Source of the DNA: Spinacia oleracea
Lineage: Eukaryota; Streptophyta; Magnoliopsida; Caryophyllales; Amaranthaceae
Length of the DNA: 64,000 nucleotides
NCBI RefSeq assembly: GCF_020520425.1
Contig: NC_079487.1
Coordinates: 127,866,385-127,930,384, forward strand
Direction of reading: 5' to 3'
The notes beneath the pieces were generated by a model. It saw only the letters and a program-made list of their open reading frames with translations, was not told the origin of the DNA and ran no database searches. Position 1 is the first letter of the stretch. Every line of letters starts with the position of its first letter. Below are positions 22,532 through 36,400 of the stretch, piece by piece. Made by a program: the position numbers and the translations under genes.

Positions 22532-22855
22532 GTATACACGTTCAATAGTTGAAGTTTGGCCTTACTATCAGTCTATCACTGAACTCACGTGTAAATGTGT
22601 AATAATTCTAGTGACATCTTAAATAGTTGGATTATCTCTTTCAAATTATTCTAGTAGTACATCAGGGGATGACATGTGAAATCTTCATGAAATGTCCCCG
22701 AATTTTAACGTAATTCACTAAATGCCTCTCGACTTTCAGAAATTCACCAAATGCCCCTTACAAATGACTCAATACCCAAAATACCTTACTAATGAAGCGC
22801 CGTTAGTCATCCGTTAACCTAATTTTCAAATTTACCAAATATCCCTATTTTAATA

Positions 22856-23183
22856 CTCCCTCCGTCCCGGAATACTTGACCTGTTTTCCTTATCGGGCCG
22901 TCCCTTAATACTTGACCTGTTTCTAAAAATGGAAATATTCTAACAATATTATATTATTTCTCACTCCACCCCTATTAACCCACCTACCCCCTACTCCATA
23001 CAAAAAATAATTAAAAATTCAACCCCTACTCTCCCCAAACCCCACCCCTTTACCCATTTTCCACTAACTACATTAAAATAATACCCCACTATCAACTACT
23101 ACCTATTAAATTAAATAAGTCAATTCAAGTCCCTTAAACTCTGTGCCGGTCAAACCGGGTCGAGTATTCCGGGACGGAGGGAG
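22856..23183 (-). mobile_element. Stowaway MITE, 328 bp, inverted relative to 19878-20208
   Basis: Termini CTCCCTCCGTCCCGGAATAC...CGGGACGGAGGGAG are flanked by TA (22854-22855, 23184-23185). Its reverse complement differs from 19878-20208 by only about 15 positions by eye. Confidence 0.92.
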
Positions 23184-24457
23184 TACTTATTTCACCAAAT
23201 ACCCCTATTCTGAAACTTAATTAACCAAATACCCATAGCTTAAAATTACCCATTTTGATGCTCCACGGCTAGTTTTTGTGTTTGAAACTGTTGCTTATTG
23301 TTTGCTTGTAAATACCCCTTTTTCTGATGGCTTATTGTAGTTTTCCTATTGCTTTGTTAACTTTATATCATTTTTGTGAGTCCACACATGTTAGAGTCCC
23401 AAACAAATTTTGTTATTGTGAGAGAAATTTTGCCATCTGAATTTCTGCATACGTATCAGAGTAAAAATAAATAATAAAAAAACGCATTTTACACGAATTG
23501 GCAAGATCAAAAAGTGTAGCAAATTCACAAAGTTACATGATTTCCAGGCTACTTCCAAAAGAAAAAAACAATGATTTTCATTTTTCAGGCTTAGTTTAAG
23601 TCGATGGTATTGACTACTTTTGCCCCATAATATTATGGGCATAATTAGTCTAACCAGCAGATGGAATAAAGAACCTAACTTACAGCTTCAGAGACACACT
23701 GAAACTGAATGTTGTTGTTTTCTTGGCAGTTGTAGACTTGTAGACCAGTTTTACAAAAACAAGTCCAACTTCAGAAGTTATATCCCCGATGTACCATTAT
23801 TTCCCAACCAATAGTTACTAAATTCATTCAATACACATTAGGATGTCCGATAATCCGTCTCCTTTTCCTTTAAATGGGAAGTTTTATGATTGGATTTCTT
23901 AACACACCTTTAACTAAAGTGAAGGTCAGATGACAGAAATAAGACCGCTATTATAATGGGCACATTTGTAAAACCATGTCATTTTCTTAATTATAAAAGG
24001 TTAGGATAATGTGATAGACTAATTTTGGACAGGGGCAGTACAAAACAGATTCTAATTCTTTTGTTATTTACAGCAATAATAACAATCATCTCCCTGTATA
24101 AATCCTGCCATTGGGTGTGATCTAAGATTTACTCTTAATTACAAGTAGCCGTATCAATAAGAATATCTGCAAATTGTATAAACATTTTCTGCAAGAGTAA
24201 TTCGGCTAGTGACAGACCTTTCGAGGGAGCTGTAGCATAATGAATCGGATCTTTTCACGGTACAGATTCAAAGCCGTGTTTAGCTTCATCTTGATCAGTG
24301 ATCACCCATCCCTTAGCTTTTGAGACGAAGATTAGGCCTACCAACAAGCTTTCTTTTTTCTTTATAATTTAATATTATGTTGAACTTTGTTTCTGAATAC
24401 TTGGACTAGCCTTTCCTTGAGGTGGCCTTGCAGAAGTAAAATTGAGTTTACTAAGGG

Positions 24458-27400
24458 TTAATCCAAGATCTTTTCACCTGTTGAAAAAAGGTTCCAGACT
24501 ACAGTTCCAACCAAATACAGCCCAACTGATACCTCGAACACGTTATCCCAAGAACCTGAGAAATGATAATTAAAAAAACATTAGAAAAACTGCTGCACAA
24601 GAAAGTTTACAGCATTTGTGATAATAGAATTTGATGTATCACTTGACCCACAAAGGGATTTTGGCTGATAGTACTGCAATTAATTGCCAAAGTTCACTAC
24701 AATATGCTGTAATTTCATTGAATTTGATCACATTTTGCATCTCAAAAACCTTAACTGGTATGCCTTTCGAATATTATGACAAAACCTTAAACTAAAGTGT
24801 ATGAGAACAAACCGTGTTGCAATATATAGCCAGTGGCTGCTGTTCCCAGGACGCCCGCCAGCACACCAGCAGTGTTTGAAAGGCCTAATAAGATCCCCTG
24901 AGGACAGTTCAAAAGTAAGGGATAAAGAGTGACCACATTTGAAAGATATAGAGAAGAGTTGCTCCATTACAGAAAAAGAGAGTTTTTGCCTGTTTCTTTT
25001 CAGTGTATTTTGAGGCTTATTAGAATAATTGGAAAAAAAAACAGAGTTACAGTTACTCACAGAGTACCGAGGGGCTATGTCTTGATGATTTGAATATAGG
25101 CCAGATTGTGAGAACGCGTCAGTTCCCTGGATATGATAGATAACGAAAGAAACCAATGCTCGTTAAGAGTTTAGGATGGTTACCAGAATCATGCATAAGT
25201 TATCAATGTAAACAATTTCAATGAACAACTAGAATATTTTTGAAGGGAAATTTGACCATTACATTTGAACAGATTAGCATTTGATATGTCATATCTCATA
25301 TGCAGTATAAAATGATTAGATTGTGGGTGTATAGAAGTGAAAAAATCATAATAAAAGATTCTGAAGCTATAATCATATATGTGCCTGACAATTTTGCTCC
25401 TGAAAGAACTAGTATCATAAGACGGCGAGTACACTTTACCAGGATTTTGGCATGGTTTTCATAAAACTAAAACATAATGAATGTGTAATCTATGGTCATG
25501 TGTAGTATGCGAATCGTTGACTATTGCCAGCCGCAGCCACTAATCTAGCACTGCTTCCAATATCTCATGAAAAGCAAATAGACAAACCTGGCTGCAGGAC
25601 ATGCAAAGAACAGCCATTCCAGGTGAATCAACATGGCTCAACTGAGTTAAGAAAAAAGCAGGTCCGAGGAAACCAATTGTTTGCATAATCTGCGAAAGGA
25701 GTTGATATTTACAGTCAACAAAACAATGTAACTTCGTTATTGTCATTGAAAACCAGCAAACTGTTGTTACAGAACAACATTAGAGTTAGAATTACAATCA
25801 ATCAGTGATTCAAGATTTGCGTTACCTTTCGAACTGTTGTCACAGAATAACCTTTACTCACAAGTGAGTCTGCAATCCAACCACCGAGATTTGCAGATAC
25901 TGCCATTGTAAGCCAAGGCACAACACAAAGCAAACCAGAATCTGAAAGATTAAATTTCAACACCTGCAGAGAAATAGAATACAAAAGAGAGAGACAAGTC
26001 ATTATTCTAGTATATTTCTTATGATTTGACGCTAAAATAAAATTATTTAGAAGAACAATGAAATCATGAAGAATGTACATCGTAGGAGACAGAACAGTCT
26101 AACTGGAATAAGAATTGAACTGATGGTAACAGAAAACTGGTAAATGCACGTCAGAGATCAACACAACATGGTCAACATCCAAACACCACATCCACGGCAT
26201 CAAACTGGGGGGGGGGGGGGGGGGAAGGTGGTGGTTAAAACAATAAAGGAACTCTTTAAAAGCAGATAACTCTTGAAATTGGTAGCTTGGATTACTAAGA
26301 CTGTAGAGACCGTTTATTGAAGCACCTTGGGAAGGGTCATTGGCAAAAATAAAATAGTGACATATGACTCCATAACAAATATGAAAATAACCGTTTGATA
26401 CCTTGATGGTAAAGCAAAGCCAGAAAAATAGATTGAGATCGATATATAAGTATTAACGTTCATTCAGTTACTCGCCACTAGCTGGTAGTAGTTTAAGAGC
26501 ACGTACATTGAGGCTCTTGGAGGGGCTCTCCAAGTAGCTCTCCAACAAGAGTTATCTCTTGGTAAACATTGGGACTCTTGAGTAACTCTTTTTGGAGAGC
26601 TGCTTTACAATTAATTAATTTTTAGATGACAATCATTGTGAGACACCATAGAAAAAATGGGAAAAACAGTAGGGGACGGAGGGAGTACTTTACAATCAAT
26701 TAATTTTTTAATTATCATCAATTATATTAACATTATTTGGTAGATGTAAAATGAGGTTGAATAAATGATATGAGACCACCAAATAGTGAAAAGAGATTGG
26801 AAAGCTCTTTTATAGAAGTTGTTTTTCTGAGGAGGTTCTTGAGAGTATCTTGTAGAGAGATAGTGATAGAGAGCTAGTTGGAGAGTTCTCACCAATGTAC
26901 ATGCTCTAAGTAAGATGTCCATGGAACTCATAAGAATATAACTAGTTAACTACTGCTCTCCTTGTTCAACAAGGAAATTTCATTGAACTGTTTCAGAAAA
27001 AACTAATCCCTCTGTCACACAATGATTGTCATCTAAGTTTTTAAATTTCCCATTTTGCTGTCCTCTTTATTCCATTAACATCATTTTCAACTAATCATCT
27101 TTACTCAACATGGTAGCACACTCCCTAACATTTGCAGAAAGTCAAATGACTAGGACCTGTAAGAGTTTAGGATATTCAGATATTATTTCTTGCTTTAGTT
27201 GATAAATATGTAGAAAGTTAGCTGAAGACAGGTCATTGCCAAATCAAGCTGGAATATAAGTGATATGTATAGTAAGCATATACGAAGTATGAAGTACTAG
27301 AAAACAGACGTCGCACCTGGTGATAATATGTTGGCATCCATGTAAGTAAAATAAATGTTCCCCAATTATGACAGAAGTGACACACAATCAGAGCCCAAAC

Positions 27401-30400
27401 AGGTCGTTTTGACAAAATTAATTTCCATGGAATACTCTTAATCGGCTCTTTGGATAAGCTGCTGCTGAGAATCAGCTTTTTCTCTGCAGGACGCAGTGAA
27501 GGATCTTCAAGTGGCGAGTTACTTGCCTATTGTGTAAAATTCCCAGCACAAAGAGATAGTAGAAAAGGATACAAGTCAAGGATAATACTCATAATAAGCA
27601 AAATATAAAGTGGATGAAATCCATGAAAATAAAGGGGAGACGCAATGAATATAAGAAATTACCTTACTCAGCCACGCTGCAAACCAAACAGTTCCTAAAG
27701 AACCAAAGGAGAAAAAAACCGAAGGCCAACCAAAAGTATGTATTAGATATGGTGAAAACGCCAAGCCTGTTACAGATCCAAGGTACATTCCACTATACAC
27801 CAGTGCCAACGATCTACTTCTCTCTGACACTGGAACCCATTTTGAGAGCATGTTGTTCATGGCAGGCATCGCAACACCCTGGAAAATTTACAGAGGAAAC
27901 AGAACTTGTAAACATCTAAACTGTGTTTATGATATTCGACTATCTATAGAATGTACCAACCTCGCCAACGCCCATGAAAGCACGGACGACTAGTAAGAAA
28001 GGTAATCCAAGCTTTGCAGCAACAGGAGTAAGGATTGTAGCAATAGACCACCAAACTACAGCAAACCCAAGCACAGCCTTGCCACCAAGAGTGTCTGCCC
28101 ATATACCCCCTGCTACCTGAACATTCCATTGCATTAAATAAAAACAGTTCAAAATGTTTTGAATTTGAACCAAACAAAGAAAAAGTTTACCATGACTAGC
28201 AATTTGTTATGTTAATCTCAAAATGAGCCTAAGCTAAGAGTAGCTTCTCTCCAACAGCCTAAAACATAGAATGGACAGAAGACACAGCAGAAACAAGAAG
28301 CGAACACCCGAAATTCGGAGGATATGGAAATGTCACCTGTGTAAGAAGATAGCCCCAGAAAAAAGAAGACTGTATCAAACCAACAGTCGTTAAATTCCAG
28401 CCATACTCAGCTGACATCGGAAGTATTGCAATGCTCATATTTACCTGGCAATAAACATCTGTTTAAAGTTAATCACCCTAACATAGATTATTTCAGTTGA
28501 ATGCAAATTATTCCGTACAAGCTTATGAAATACTTCGTATGATACTTTGCAATGCGCAAATGCTCACATTTAACTGCCAATAAGCATCTGTATAATGGTA
28601 TCCACACTAACACTACTTTAGTTGAATGCACCTTACTCGCTTATGAAATATGATACTTTCATTATGTCATATAATAGATTCCTCCTTTAACAATAGAAAT
28701 GGACATCTGCTAGGTGACCTACAATTCTACAAACAACCATCATACTATAAACTGAAGCAAACCACTGAGAATCCCAACCCCCCTCATTTCATATTTTGAT
28801 ATAAGCACATCAATCAACCCCAAAGAATGAAGGCGACATAAAAAATCATTAATATTTCAACACCACCACAAAATGACTCCTAACACTAGAACTCTAGAAG
28901 GGAGCCAGGTTTCACGATCACTGTTTTTGATAACTTGACAAATACGTTTTGAGATCCTCTCCAGTTACTAGCTTAGTTGTAAAAAGCGAGAAGCGCAAAA
29001 CCTGGAGCTTAAGTGCAAAGCAAAAGCGCACGCTTTTCGTAGGCGAAGCGCACCCGGAAAGAAATAATAAAATGTTAAAAGTTCAGAATAGATGGAGAAA
29101 ATATGGAAAGGAAAGATGAAAATAAAAAATCGAAGATAAAAGAAAAATTTAGAATGCGACTGGAGAAATCAGGCGAGAAGGCTAGAGAAATCCGGCTACG
29201 GGAGAAAATTGCACTAGGGTTTTCAAAACCCCAAATATTCGCTTTTTTGAAAAAAGAAATCACGTGATACTTTAAAAAAGAAGATTAGAGTCACGTGGCT
29301 TTATTTTTGAATTAAAAAAAAAGGTTTGTTGTGCCCAGACTACAGGAAGCGCAGAAGCACATAAGTGCTAGGAAGCGCGCGCTTCCTGTATGTCGCTACG
29401 CTTCGGCTGACAGAAGCGTTCTTCTGTGAGCTTTCAAGCTTAAGCGCGCTTTTTAAAACTAAGGTTACTAGACGGTTGGAATTACACGCGGGATTTTGGG
29501 AATGCAATTTTCAACTGCTAATCATTTTTAACTTTCTAATTCTAATAACAAAACGGTCTAGATATTACTACTTCTTCGTATACACCGATACACGGGATCC
29601 TTAATTAGAAAGCAATACAAAAGTTTTGAATGAAACCATATTTATAAAAAAAAAATGTAAGGATGGACACTACTAGTAAAAGGACACCACAATAATTGTG
29701 CTACCTCAATCCCTTAGTCCCTTACTCACTATATTTGAAGCTCAATAGCGCGATGAACTGTTGTTAGTTTGTTACAAAAAGAAGTGTTTGCGCGTAGGAA
29801 GTTTAGTACAATATTAAATGGATTAGTGCTCATCAAGACAAACTAGGACTAATTTGTGTTGAAGTTAGTGGTCAATTAACTTCCTTAAGTTTAGGGATAA
29901 TTATCTTAGGTTGTTAAGAGCAAGTCAAGTTAATAGATAATCATGTATTTAATTGTTGTTTGTAGTGGATGCAATACGAGGGTCACTAATCCCACTTAGT
30001 TTGTTTTCTATTTTTCAGTTTATGTATGCCTATATGATAGGCTGTTATTATTTGTTTCAAGCAGTAGCTTATTTCCACAAATACTTATTTATGCTTTCTT
30101 ATTTCCAACAAATTGGTATCAGAGCGATTGATCTTATGATACTTAAATTTCGTTTTTAGCATTCATCTTTTTCTCTCAATGGAATCAAATACTGTTTCTC
30201 TTTCTATACCCACATTCGAAGGAGATAATTATAATTCTTGAACTATTAAAATGAAATCATATATAGTTATGAGTTTGTGGAAAGCAATTGAGAGTGATGT
30301 TGACGCAACTCCTCTTCCACAAAACCCAACAACAACCCAAATTAGAAAACATGAAGAAGAAGCAGCAAGGAAAGCAAAGAAACTTTTATGCATTCATCAG

Positions 30401-33400
30401 CTGTGTCGGGCTTAATCTTTACAAGTATCATGACTTGTGAGTCACCAAAAGAAAGCATGGGACATGCTAAAGGAAGAGTTTGAGGGCAATGCTCAAACTG
30501 AGTTGATGCAAGTTTTGAAACTCAAACGAGAATTTTAGATGCAATGGATGAAGAAGAGTAAAACCATTAAAGGATATGTAAGTAAGCTTATGAAAAATGT
30601 TAATCAAATTATATTTCTTGGTGAAACATTTTCTAATGAGAGAGTGGTTGATAAGTTTTAGTGAGCGTTCCCGAAAAACATTAGTCAAAAATTTCCTCAC
30701 TTGAAGATTCCAAAGACCTATCCAAAAATTATGCTAGGAGAGTTAGTTAATGCTCTTAGTGTTGTAGACCAAAGGAGATGAATGATGGAGGCAAAAAATG
30801 GACAAAAAATTGAGGGAGCCTTACTAGCTAAAGCATCATTCTCAAAGGAAAAAGGAAAAACTGTCAAATGCAACCAATGTCACAAGGATGATCATGAAAA
30901 AAAATTATTGTAAGCCAAAATGTTTTAAATGTCAAAAATTTGGGCATACGACAAGGAATTATAGGTTCCAAAATGAGGAAGGAGCAGCATCTATGGCAGT
31001 AGACGTGGAAGAAAAATTATTTTGAAGTGTGGGTGAGAAGTGCACCATGGAGAGAAGTACTTCAAAGTCCAAAGAGTAAATGTTGATGAAAAGTGCATCA
31101 ACCATGGAAAATTGACGATGATGAGACGTGCTTCACAAAATTGAAGAGACGTGCTTCATGATCATCAAACTTTGAATTAAGGGGTGTGTGTTGAAGTAAG
31201 TGCTTCAAGTTAATGGTTAATTACCTTCCTTTTAGGGATAATTATCTTTGGTTGTTAAAAGTCAGTCAAGCTAATAGATAATCATAGGGGGGGGGGAACA
31301 CTTCCTTAGTTTGTTTCCTATTTTCAGTTTATGTATGCCTATATAATAGGTTGCTATTACTTGTTTCAATTGCGGCAACTTTTGTGTAAGACCGCCTTAC
31401 CGGAAAGACCACTTTTACTGCTTAACTAATTTGTTTCATTTCTTAACTAATTTGTTTCAGTGTGTAACTAATTAGTTTCATTATTTAACTAATTAGTTCT
31501 AGTGCTTAACTAATTACTTATAGTGCTTAACTAATTGATTCCATTACTTAACTTATATGACACCGAGGGGTCTTATGTGTAAGACCACCTTATATAAAAA
31601 TTTGTATTTCAATTGAATGAGAAAGCAATAACTTATTTTCCAGCGTCCACTTCTTTTTGCTTTCTTATTTCCAAGTTTCCAACAATTTGCACCCGACTAT
31701 CTAATTAATACGAGTTACATAATATGAACTATTAATGTGCCAACTAAATTCATCATTGGGAAATACAGTCGGTGTTAGGAATATAATACAACATCCAGAT
31801 AGTGTTTGATTTGGTGTAAAACATTTTCCTTTTCAATCATTTTACTTTTTGTTTTGACAAAAGATGAAAAACAATAAAAAAAATATCCATTCGAAAGGAA
31901 AGGAAATCACTTTTCTACACTTTCTCCTTGCATCATCTTCTCTCATCCATCCGTATTTGTCTACTCTCATTTACGTTTGTTTTATGAAGTTTCCGGTAAG
32001 GAGCCAAACAAAAGAAATAACTTCGTTTGGAATTGTGTTTTTCCATTTTCACAAAGGTTTTTAACCAAACCAAGCGGACCTAGTCACACAAATGTCAATA
32101 TTTACGGTTCTTTTTTTTGATGAAAATATTTACAGTTTTACACCTTGATAGTTGATATAAGTCTTGTAGTTTAAATTAACGCTCGAATTAATTCATAATT
32201 GTTGAGAGTAGTGTTGCAGATGGTCCAAGCCCAAGTGTTAGAGTGGCCCAGTTCAAGGCTCCAACTTGTTGACTTCTTTTCTTTACTATCCTTTTCTTTT
32301 ATTCTTACATAAAGTTGCTAGCTATATAAGCTATGCACAGTTGTTCTATTAGTTAGTTTTTTTGATATACTCTGCTTGTATCAAACGCATACACAATTTT
32401 TCCTTATTGAATTAGTTTTAGTACCTGAGCTCAACATCTAAGGATGGAGCAGTGATGGTGGAAATCTGGTGTTCTTCTTTTTCCATTTTCACAAACTTTA
32501 ACATGGTATCAGAGCGAGTGTTCTGCGCTTCCGCGATATTCGGTATTTGATCGGAGGTTCTAATTGCGATTCTTGAGTTCGTCAAGCTGTTCGAATTTTG
32601 GTTTGATTTCTTGATTTCCTCAATTGATTCTTGATTTCCTCAATTGATCTCTTGATTTCGTGATTTTGTGTTCGGTTTTTTTTTACTGATTTCGTTGACA
32701 TATTTGGAGGATTTCGATTTCGGTGTTGTTGTTGAGGATATTTCTTTTGATTGCTTGAAGTTTTTTGGTGATTAGGTTGAATCCTATTTTTTTTTGGAGT
32801 ATTTTCCCCAATATTAGGCATACTTTTTTTTTTCCAGCCCTAAAATTTTGGTCGTAATGGGGGACGAAGAAGTTGTTGATAATAGAGTTTTGGAACCAAC
32901 ACAAGACCCTAGTACAGTCTACTACATCCATCCTAGTGATAATAACAATCACAAGTTTATTTCTGAAATTTTTGATGGTGAGAATTACTCTTCTTGGAAG
33001 AGATCTATGATAATTGGATTGTCTACTAAGAATAAGATGAGCTTTGTTGATGGCACCTTGCCTATGCCTCTTACTACTGATGTTACTTACAAAGCATGGA
33101 TTAGATGCAACAATCTCGTGATTGGATGGATTTTGGGAGTCTTAGGACCAATTACAAAGAAGAGTGTGTTCTTTTACAAGACTGCTAGGGAGATGTGGAT
33201 GGATTTGGAAGAACGATATGGTCAAGTATCATCTACTGAATTGTATGGAATACAAGAGGAAATTAGTGCTGTGCATCAAGAAAATGAGGAGATAGCTGAA
33301 TTTTTTGCAAGGATTAAGGTTCTTTGGGACCAACTTGACGACGTTAATCCAATTCCTGTTTGTACTTGTAGTGGTTGTGTGTGTAATGTGACTGGAAAGT

Positions 33401-36400
33401 TTGTTAAGATTCAGCAAGATTACAGACTTCTTCAGTTTTTGATGAAACTCAAAGATGAGTATAAGCAAGTTAGAAGCAATGTTTTGATGATGCAACCTCT
33501 GCCTACCTTGACTCTTGCATACAGAATGCTGCTACAAGAACAAAAACACAAGCAAATCAGTGAACAATCAACTGCTAATGAAACATTTGCCTTTGCTGCT
33601 GATAGAAGAAGATTATATGACAATAAACCTACTAAGAATTTCAATCAGATTGGTTTTCAGTCTCAGAATAACAAGGTTGGTTATCAAGGAGATAGAAATG
33701 GAGGAAAGCAAATGGTTGGTTATAAGAGAAATTTCAATAATCTGAACTGTGAGCATTGTAAGAAGTCTGGCCACACTATCGAGAGGTGCTACAAATTGCA
33801 TGGTTATCCAGCTGACTTCACATTCAACAATCAGAGAAGATTTGCTAATTTTGTTCAAGGAGACAATTCTCGTGGGGATTTGGATAATGGTGGACATTAT
33901 CAGGATGAAAATATTACTGCAACCTTTACAAGGGAACAATATACCAAGTTGATGAGTATTTTGGATGATTCAAAGGAAGTGGCAATGCCAAGTTCAACAG
34001 CTCAAATGAAGGCAGATGATAACAACACGAGTGGAGCATATTTTGCAGGTAAACTATGTCTTTTCTCTCTTTTTAAAACTGGTTGGATTGTTGATAGTGG
34101 TGCAACAGACCATATATGCCATGATTTGACTCTGTTTGACACTTACACTACACTAAATAGTGATGACAATACCATTACCGTCCCGGATGGTAGGAAAGTT
34201 CTGATTTCTCATATAGGCACTATCACACTAGAGAAAAATATCATCCTTAAAGATGTGTTGTATGTGCCTGACTTCCATTTTAATCTGATATCTGTTCATA
34301 AGTTGTGTAAGGACATACATTGTTGTGTGAAATTCACCACTGATTCCTGCATTATACAGGGTCCCACCTTACACCGGGAAATTGTTCTTGGTAAGCTGAA
34401 ATCTGGACTTTATCATGCCGATGACAGACTTTATGACAATAAGTTTGAAGAGAATACTCCTCACATAGTGAATGCTGTAAGTGGTGAAACAGCTTCTTAT
34501 GCTTGTACAGTTAATAATAATGCTAGACTTTGGCATTTAAGGCTAGGGCATTTACCTTTTAGTCGAATAGGCCATGTAATCCCTGATGTAAAAAGTAAAG
34601 GCTTGTGTGATAATATGTGTCAAATCTGTCCTCAAGCTAGGCAATGTAGGATGCCCTTTCCTCGTAGTCAAATAAGAACGACTAAACCTTTTGACATGCT
34701 GCATGTAGATGTTTGGGGACCTCTAAGGTTCAAAACTCATAATGGTTGTTCAATGTTTCTGAGTATAGTTGATGATTTCAGTAGATATACTTGGATTCAC
34801 ATGTTGCATTTCAAAACTGATTCTGTTCAGATTTTAGAAGATTTTGTTACATTTGCTGAGAAACAACATGATTGTGTTGTTAAATGCATAAGAACCGATA
34901 ATGCAAAGGAACTTTGTGAAGGAAAGATTGTGGATTTTTATAGGAAAAAGGGAATAAACCATCAAACTAGTTGTAGTGGGACTCCTCAACAGAATGGTGT
35001 AGTTGAAAGAAAACACAAACACCTCTTAGAAACAGCTCGGGCTCTATATTTTCAGTCTAAACTTCCACAAAAATACTGGGGAGAGTGTGTGTTGTGTGCA
35101 ACTCATTTAATTAATAGAATGCCTCTATCAGTGCTGAACAATGCCACACCCTATCAGAGACTTTACAATACTCTCCCAGATTTGAGTCACCTTAGGACAT
35201 TTGGATGCCTTTGTCATGTGTCCACTTCTACAGTTGGTAGATCTAAGTTTGACCCTAGGGCAAATCCTTGTGTTTTTATCGGCTATTGCCCTACTCAAAA
35301 GGGATACAAAGTTCTTCACCTTAATGATAAGCATATTACCACCAGTAGAAATGTTCATTTTCATGAGCAATATTTCCCCTTCCATATTATTCATTCTGAG
35401 CCGAAACAGCCTTTTCAATTTTTTTTGCCTAATACAAATGACACACACATTTTCAATAATCCATTTGATGATTTCATAGATGGATATCCCTCTCCTACTC
35501 CAAACACTTCCTCTCTTCATCCATCCATATCTTCTTCAAATACTTCCTCCGTTCACCAAAACACAAATTCTGAACCTGACACTACTTCCCCTTCACACAT
35601 TTCTTCTTCATCAGATATTTCTTCTTCCTTTTCTCCTTCTACTACTTCTCAAATTCACACTCTGGCTCCAACCGAAGTTGCTGATATTTTTTCTTCAACT
35701 GAGCCCGAACCAGGACCTAGGTTCTCTACTAGACCGAAGAAACCTCCAGCTTGGTTGGGTGATTATGTTTGCAAGACAGTAAAGAGAGCTGCTAATGGGT
35801 CTCATTGGTGTAACCTGGTCTGTTATAGCACTATTCCTCAGTCTTACAAAGCCCTGATTGCTCATTCTTCCACAATTTCGGAACCCAATTGTTACAGTGA
35901 CGCTTCTAAGGATCCAGAGTGGGTCAATGCAATGCAAAAAGAGCTTGATGCCTTGATGAAAAACAATACTTGGGAAGTTGTTGATCTTCCTCCCGGGAAG
36001 AAAGCAATAGGATGTAAGTGGGTATTTAAGGTAAAACTAAAAGCTGATGGTACTATAGAAAGGTTCAAAGCTAGGTTAGTTGCTAAGGGTTATACTCAAA
36101 AGTATGGAATAGACTACGCAGAGACTTTCTCTCCTGTAGTGAAGATGGCAACTGTTAGGAGTGTTATCGCCTTAGCAGCCAGCAAAGGATGGGACATGTT
36201 CCAATTAGATGTTAATAATGCGTTCCTACATGGGGATCTTAATGAAGAAATATACATGAAGTTACCAGAAGGGTTACCGGCCTTGGGAGGGAAAGTATGC
36301 AAACTCAAGAAATCTTTGTACGGTCTTAAGCAAGCATCACGACAATGGTTTGCTAGGTTATATTCAGAATTATCTGCTCAAGGTTTTGATCAGTGCAAAA

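Larger units (their letters stand above)
22184..24457. other. Intergenic between P450 and PHT4;4-like gene (convergent 3' ends)
   Basis: The first ~200 bases probably include the P450 3'UTR. A 60-bp tandem duplication lies at 22412-22531 and a Stowaway MITE at 22856-23183. The part from about 23390 to 24457 shows no coding evidence; its right end likely holds the 3'UTR of the minus-strand transporter gene. Confidence 0.5.
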
